Shown: piece by piece, positions 57,811 to 64,000 of the stretch
Numbering within the stretch: the stretch's first letter is position 1
Layout: each line of letters opens with the position of its first letter
Source: Calamus simplicifolius
Lineage: Eukaryota > Streptophyta > Magnoliopsida > Arecales > Arecaceae
Direction of reading: 5' to 3'
Assembly (NCBI GenBank): GCA_900491605.1
Contig: UESW01001682.1
Location: 471,270 to 535,269 of the forward strand
Length of the DNA: 64,000 bases
Program-made: the position numbers and the translations under genes
Notes under the pieces: model-generated
Database searches by the model: none
Told to the model about the DNA's origin: nothing
Seen by the model: only the letters and a program-made list of their open reading frames with translations

Positions 57811-59290
57811 TGACGGGCCGAGATAGATCTAACGCCGATAGACAGAGAGAACATGGACGTAGCCTGCCGCATCAGATCACATGAGCATTGGAGATGGACA
57901 TTTCAGATCAATAGGCTTCGAGTCTCATAGCCGATTGGCACAGACCTCTGAGAGTTCTTCCTACACTGATCACACCGTACTTCGACTGGATGCTGATGGG
58001 CTATAAGTATATACTAATTGTAAATATATGTTTATATTTTAAAGTCAATTACTTATAAACATGCATTTTTTTAACCTCTTTATTGAGCAGCACACTGTAT
58101 CGAGCCGGATCAGCTCCATATTCCAGAGGCATGCTGATCCTAGTGGCTACGATTGGAATCATGTATCTACGGCCATGAGGGAGTTTTATTTTTAAGAGTT
58201 TCAGGTAAACTTATTAAATATAATTTATCACTAATATAAAATTTCTTAATCTTAATATATTCTTAAACTAACTATTTATTTCAATGCAGAAAAAGTTTAC
58301 GTGGGACCCTACCATCCATGATGCCATTAGGGCAGCATGGAATGCTCTTGCGGCATGCCAATACTCTGACATGCTTCATCATTGGAGAAGATCGGGTGAG
58401 CATTCAGTGCATATGCCGAAGGGTATTTGGCACGACTGGCAGCAGGTATGGTAGTCTGAAGCCTGGCAAAGGAGGTCCGCATCAGCCACCATGAACCGCC
58501 AATCCGAGAAAGGTGGTCGTGGCACGGGTCTCTCCTGCCACACTGCGGGGTTCATTTTGATTCAGGAGCACAAACACCGTATAGTAAGAAAACATAAATA
58601 ATTTAATTACTAATTTATTCATTTGCAAATACTTACATTTATATAATTTCTTCTGCTTTTATCATCTAAGCAGGAGGGTAGAGATCCTGGTGAGTTTCAC
58701 CTATTTAGGGCGACACACACCAGGAAGGACGGTTCCTGGGTCGATGCACGATCACAGAAGATTGTGGTAAGAAATTAGCCTTATATTGTATATGTTTAAT
58801 TTCTAAAATTTTATTCAGGTTCATATAATGATTCATTTATTGTTGATTCTATAATTCAAAGGCATGAGTTGAGGAGCTTCAGTCCCAGGCATCGCAGGTC
58901 GACTCCACTGATAGGGGGCCGCCCGTCAAACTCTCACCATAGGAGAGTCGACATGTATTTTTGAAAGTTGTTGGTGCCCCAGTCGTGAGACCGTAGGGTC
59001 TACGGTCTGGGCACAAAAGCTTCTAGATATTTTCACCATCAAGGCTCCAGTTCACACTATCTTGGCGATATTCCTACCGAGCATTTAGATGATATTCAAA
59101 GATCTATTACGAAGAAGGTTCAACAGGAGGTTCGACAGGAGTTCAACCAGCGCACGGGAGGCCTTCAGTAGGAGCTTGCAGATATGAAAGAGCAGATGCG
59201 TTAGATGCAGAATTTGGTTCACTTCATGTCGCAAGATTTATTCTAGCCTCCGCAGCCTTCCCGTGATCGTGATAGTACGAATTCTTGATG
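57811..59290 (+). pseudogene. Transposase_24 (Ptta/En/Spm-type) accessory protein, broken
   Basis: Second gene of the CACTA element, same strand. It probably corresponds to the TnpA-like DNA-binding partner. Readable blocks: WNHVSTAMREFYF, KFTWDPTIHDAIRAAWNAL (58285-58345), GIWHDWQQVW, then NRQSEKGGRGTGLSCHTAGF and ILIQEHKHRI (about 58496-58585). An intron of about 90 bp follows, then DPGEFHLFRATHTRKDGSWV and DARSQKIV (about 58685-58770). The C-terminal part (59100-59245) reads as a Gln/Glu-rich coiled coil (KVQQEVRQEFNQRTGGLQ). Stops occur in several exons. Confidence 0.8.
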
Positions 59291-59484
59291 TATTTTTTTC
59301 TTTACTTATGTTTTGTATATAAAAATTTTAAATTATTAATATTATTAAATTTTTATATATTTTTGAAAATTTTGTGATGAATGTTTTGATCAATATTTTA
59401 GAAATTTTGTGATAATGTTTCGATTAATATTTAAATTCAATGAAATTATATTAAGAGGTTTAATTTATAATGATGGAGGACTGA

Positions 59485-60765
59485 TTCGCATGCAAGTAAA
59501 TTTTATATGATTAATGATTATAGTTGATTAGTCTTCCGAAGTAATAGCCTAAGAGGGATTCAAGAAAACTCACAGTGACTTCGCATGTGAAATAGTTTCA
59601 CAGAAAAGTAAGGAAGAAAGACCGTTGAGGCTAAAAAACCTCGGTAGGGCTTGCTCTCCCACAATAAAGCTACTAGCAGATTAAAGGGGTTGTACCTGAT
59701 AGGATGAGAAGATCGAGATGCTGAAGGGGTTGCTCTTCCTGATGGATGCGTCCTGAATGACCAAGCCCCGAGCCCGTGGATCTGCGGCTAAGTATCCACT
59801 GACTTGGATGGCAATCACCTTGAATCCTGGATTCGTGGTTACTGAGAGACCTGCAAGAACACTATCCAAGGGTTAGAGAACAAGAGAGAATAGTCAGATT
59901 AGAGGCAAAGAGGCAAGGAAGAAGTAGAGAAGGAGGGCAGCCAAGAGGCTCTTGAGCGTCCACTAGAGGAAAATAAGGGCAGCGGCCAAGGTTTCTTCTA
60001 GAGAATGGGATGTTGGCATGCACAGGAGAAGGAAATCAAGAGCACTAGAGAACCAAATAACAAAACTCATAATAACTCAAAACTGGATTGATTGATTAAT
60101 AATTCAAAGATCCATAATTCATACAAGAGGGTCTCTTTTATAGAGCAAGAGACTTAGAGCCAAGTAAATACAAATATGGAAAGAAAAGTGCACCCACTTT
60201 CTTCCTAAAGTATGGATTAGATTACATGGAAAAAAAAACTTCATGCCATACAAATCCCTTTCAAAAAAGGTAATTTATGGGCAATAAAAAGCATCCCTTT
60301 GCTGCTTCTTTGGGCTGGAATTCTTCCAAATATGGTTGCATGATTTGGGGGATTGAGGTTTATCTTGTTGACCTGCTTTCTTTACTAGGTGGCATGTGGA
60401 ATGCTTATGCTGGAGGATGGAAGGTGTGTGGCTGGCATGTGACTTCTTATGTAGGCATGGCGCCAACTTGAATTTAGCAGCTGCTCTATTTGACTGTGAT
60501 GGCCTTGTCTTATGCTCCAATACTGATGTCTCCTTTTGTAAGCTAAATGAACTTAATACAATACCAACTGGATTGGACACATATAAGACCAACTGGACTG
60601 GACAAGACTCAAATTGACCCAAGTTATAATGAGCTGACTCAATATGATCTAAACCCTAATAACGAGTACCAACTCAAAAGACAGGACTCAAATGCTCAAA
60701 AATAAAATTGGATCCAAATTAAAATAAACTTAGTTTCCAATCGAATCAAACCCTACAAACCTAAT
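59485..60765 (-). repeat. 3' LTR of the minus-strand chromodomain gypsy (approximate limits)
   Basis: About 1.3 kb of non-coding DNA lies downstream (in minus orientation) of the chromodomain stop. On the minus strand CTCTATAAAAGAGACC (about 60130-60146) is a good TATA motif, followed by a CT-rich leader. Neither boundary could be fixed by TG/CA ends. Confidence 0.5.
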
Positions 60766-63700
60766 CAGATATCCACAGAGGATTAAGAATCCTCTGTCTA
60801 ATCCTGGTGCTTGCACCAATTCTCCCGGGATGGGAGGAACTCGACCTCATCGAGTATGGGTCACTCTGGCTCTGGTAGCTCTTTAGGAGGTCTGGGTTGA
60901 GGCGTTGCAAGTCCTCTCGAGTAATCCATGAATCATCGGATTCGGGGTGACCCTGCCATCGGACCAGGTAGCGTTGGTAACCGCAGTTCCAGGTCGTAAT
61001 GGCTTGATTGTCCAGGATACGCTCGATTCGCTCTCCTCGCTCAGGTAAAATTGGTGGTGGACACTCTTGGGTAGGTTCACTCATGAAAGGAGGGTTAGGT
61101 CCAAAGTACTCACTAAGAATTGCTGCTGGTTCCCTATATTCTACTAGGTATGCAATATTGAAGGTTGAGCTAATGCCCTAATTCGAGGGCAGATCTAGCA
61201 CATAGGCATTGGGTCCTACCTTCTCTATTACTTTAAAGGGGCCAGCTCCATGAGCATAAAGTTTCTTAACTGTCCCTGGCGGGAACCGTTCATGCCTAAG
61301 CCTAACCATGACAGAATCTCCTACACCAAACTCTTTGGCTCTTCTTCAGGAGTTAGCTAGTCTTTTATAAGTTTCATTACTTAGATTTATTTTATGGCTA
61401 ATATCCTTATTTAAGTCTCTGATATGCTGTGCAAATGCTTGTGCGGACTCTAAGACTCGTGTGTAGAGGGGTAAAGGAATTAAATCAAGTGGACGATTAG
61501 GCTTGTACCCATGGACTATCTCAAATGGACTCTTGCCCGTAGACCTGTTCACTGAGCTGTTGTAGGCGAACTCTGCACAAGGTAGCAATAGATCCCACGT
61601 CCCTAGGTGTTCACCTACAAGGTACCTAAGAAGGTTTCCTAGACTATGGTTCATCACTTCAGTTTGTCCATCCATTTGGAGGTAAAAGGCTGTAGAAAAA
61701 TTAAGTTTGGTCCCTAACAGATGCCATAGCATTTTTTAAAAGTAGCTGGTGAACCTAACATCCCTATCAGAAACAATGGTCTTGGGTAGGCCATGGAGCT
61801 TGACCACACTGTTTAAGAAAAGTCGGGCTACCCTAGATGCATCAAAGGTTTGCAAACAAGGGATGAAGTGTGCCATCTTAGAGAATCTATCGACCACTAC
61901 AAAGATGGAGTCATGCTTCTTCTGGGTCTTAGGTAATCCTAGAATGAAGTCCATACTAAGGTCTTACTATGGACGATTAGGCACTGACAAAGGAGTATAT
62001 AGACCAGTGTTTTGCTTCTGCTATTTTGCAATGGCACAAGTTCGACATCGAGCTACTATCAGGGCAACGAGCCTTTTTAATCCTAGCTAGTAAAATTGGT
62101 CCTCTATTGCTAGGATAGTCTTATCTCTTCCAAAATGACCAGCTAATCCCCCAGCGTGCATTTCTCAGACTAGAAACTCTCTAAGTGATGTCCTAGGGAT
62201 ACAAAGTCTATTTCCCCTAAAAAGGTAACCATCCTGTATGATATAATCTTCACTGGTACTGGATGGTCCTAGCCAAAGGGTCTTATGAATTTCACCAAAA
62301 TCAGGGCAGGTCTCATACTCATATTTTATCTAATTGAACCCTATAACTTCGGTGCTAACAGTACTCAACAATAAAGACTTACGGCTTAGGGCATCTGCTA
62401 CCTTATTTTCTACCCTGGCACGGTATTTCAGGACAAAAGTGTATGTATGAATATATTCAACCCATTTGCCATGCTTAGAATTGAGCTTCTTTTGGGAGTT
62501 CAAAAATCGGAGTGCCTCATGATCAGAAAATAAAACAAACTCCTACAACAGTAAGTAATGTCTCCAATACTTAAGGGCCTATACTACCGCATAGAATTCC
62601 TTATCATAGGTGGAATATCTAAGTTTAGCTTTATTCAGTTTTTCACTAAAGAAAGCTATGGGGTAATTTTCTTGGCTTAACACTCCACCTATGCCTACTC
62701 CCGACACGTCGCACGCAACCTCAAATACCTTAGAAAAGTCTGAAAGTCTAAGTATTGGTGCATGAGTCATCCTATCCTTAAGCTCTAGGAAGGCCTTATT
62801 AGCTGACTTAGTCCACTCGAAATTATCCTTCCTAATACAATCAGTAATGGGTGCGACGATGGTGCTAAATCCCCTAATGAATCTCCTATAAAAGGTTGCT
62901 AGGCCATGGAAGCTGCGGACATCGTGGACACTCATGGGTACTGGCCACTCTACAATCAATCTAACCTTTTCACGATCCACTAAGATACCTTTTGGGGTTA
63001 CTACAAAACCTAGAAAGATAACCCTATACATCATGAAATCACACTTCTTAAGGTTTGCATAAAGTCTATTCTCTCTAAGGGTCTGACAGATTAATCTGAG
63101 ATGGTTAAGATGGTCCTCTTTGGTCTTGCTATAAATTAATATATCGTCAAAATAGACCACTAAGAATTTTTCATGTACTCTTTCAGGACCTGGGTCATGA
63201 TTCCATGAATGTACCGGTGCGTTTGAAAGCCCAAAAGGCATCACGACCCATTCAAACAGACCATCTCTAGTCTTAAATGCAGTCTTCCACTTATCCCCTG
63301 GTCTAATTCTAACGTGATGGTAACCACTCTTAAGATCTATCTTGGAAAAGATGGTGGCACCTGTCATCATATCTAACATGTCATCTAATCTGGGATAGAA
63401 AACCTATATTTGATAGTAATTTTGTTGATGGCCCTACTGTCCACGCATATTCTCCATGTACCATCCTTCTTAGGGGTTAAGAGTGCAGGAACTGCACAAG
63501 GGCTTAAGCTCTCCCTAATGAATCCTTTCCTAAGTAATTCTTCTACTTGTTTCTGTAGTTCTTGATGCTTAGTGGGGTTCATCCTATAATGGGAAAGGTT
63601 TGGAAGGATAGATCCTAGGATCAGGTCAATGGCATGTTGGATGTCTCTCAGGGGTGGTAACTGATTAGGCAACTCTTCAGGGAAGACATCCTTAAATTTC

Positions 63701-63890
63701 TCCTCTCCATCGTACTCATCTATCAGATGTGTATCAGCCTCATAGGCCTCTCCCTCAGGCCCAACTAGGGGCTCAGATTTAGTCTCAGGTAACTCATCTA
63801 TATGAAGGGATCCGACTGGGCACTGGCTGATCATAAGTCCTGATTTGTTGCATCTAAAGCATTTGATCTGGGGTTAGAATTTTTCTGGAC
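60761..63890 (-). mobile_element. Chromodomain-bearing Ty3/gypsy pol, protease missing
   Basis: Minus strand, from right to left. A zinc knuckle CFRCNKSGLMISQC (about 63830-63870) has Leu at the His position. The reverse transcriptase N-terminus has FPEELPNQLPPLRDIQHAID, FIRESLSPCAVPALLTPKKD and WRICVDSRAINKI. A frameshift at about 63382 follows. Then come FSKIDLKSGYHHVRIRPGDK, MPFGLSNAP, VYFDDILIYSKTKEDH and FLGFVVTPKGILVD. RNase H has VFEVACDVSGVGIGGVLSQE, then SDHEALRFLNSQKKLNSKHG and VENKVADALSRKS (62350-62530). Integrase has HAGGLAGHFGRDKT, FVVVDRFSKMAHFIPC, VSDRDVRF and STGKSPFEIVHGYKPNRPLD. The C-terminal chromodomain is YQRYLVRWQGHPESDDSWIT (about 60920-60980). Stops are few compared with the other elements, so this is the youngest large element in the window. 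Confidence 0.92.
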
Positions 63891-64000
63891 CTCTACAGAT
63901 TTGCCCTTATCATCTCTCTGGGGTATAGAGGTACTATTTTGGGGTCAACTGAACTTGGTTCGGCTTGTACTGGGTCGGCTAGTGTTGGGTCCACTCGGGT
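63891..64000 (-). mobile_element. Gag side of the chromodomain gypsy, cut by the window edge
   Basis: Sequence upstream of the zinc knuckle in minus orientation. It has repeated GGGTC/GGTTCGGC words and no clean frame within the visible 110 bp. Confidence 0.4.

Larger units (their letters stand above)
49173..59480 (+). mobile_element. CACTA (En/Spm) DNA transposon, left end to about 59.5 kb
   Basis: The left terminus CACTACAAGAAAA at 49173-49185 is the canonical CACTA terminal inverted repeat. It is inserted in copia reverse transcriptase (preceding triplet GAA). In order it holds subterminal repeats, a telomere-like array, an 18S rDNA fragment, a second subterminal block, a TATA-like motif, a GC-rich minisatellite, an AT-rich region with hairpins, a TNP2-type transposase and a Transposase_24-type protein. 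No right terminus TTTTCTTGTAGTG is visible up to 64000; the sequence passes into a minus-strand gypsy LTR near 59480. The right end is therefore either lost or beyond the window. Confidence 0.9.

Overview
This is a window of plant nuclear DNA. It holds two recognisable host genes with introns, surrounded and filled by decayed, nested transposable elements. A flowering plant is certain from the gene families and the element types. A woody monocot such as a palm is my best guess, but that is inference only.

Layout: (1) 1-1330: the end of a Ty1/copia-type LTR butted against an antisense LINE fragment, then a CCCGAACCC-rich repeat. (2) 2167-28622: a complete, plus-strand MO25/CAB39-like gene. Eleven exons give 334 codons with no break, spread over 26.5 kb because the introns carry RTE-type LINEs, Ty3/gypsy remnants, a MITE candidate and microsatellites. 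(3) 28623-40400: intergenic transposon debris. It contains an inverted-repeat element, a hAT-type non-autonomous element with an 8-bp target duplication, a Tat-like Ty3/gypsy interrupted by a 5'-truncated copia, and an RTE LINE. (4) 42488-44388: a plus-strand STP-type hexose/H+ symporter gene in four exons, with a one-base deletion in exon 3. (5) 45256-64000: a three-layer nest. A copia element (5' LTR to mid reverse transcriptase) is interrupted at 49173 by a CACTA (En/Spm) element. That element has subterminal repeats, a telomere-like array, an 18S rDNA fragment, a GC-rich minisatellite, a TNP2-type transposase and a Transposase_24-type protein. The CACTA is followed by a minus-strand chromodomain Ty3/gypsy element that runs off the right edge.

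The two host genes have no evident functional link. MO25 is a scaffold for STE20/GCK-type kinases; the STP protein would import hexoses across the plasma membrane. Most of the interest is in the mobile DNA: rDNA and telomere-like sequence carried inside a CACTA element, an internally deleted RTE copy flanked by a 24-bp duplication, a 35-bp RTE tail flanked by a 16-bp duplication, and three hairpins clustered upstream of the CACTA transposase. All calls come from reading the sequence. No alignment or database search was run.
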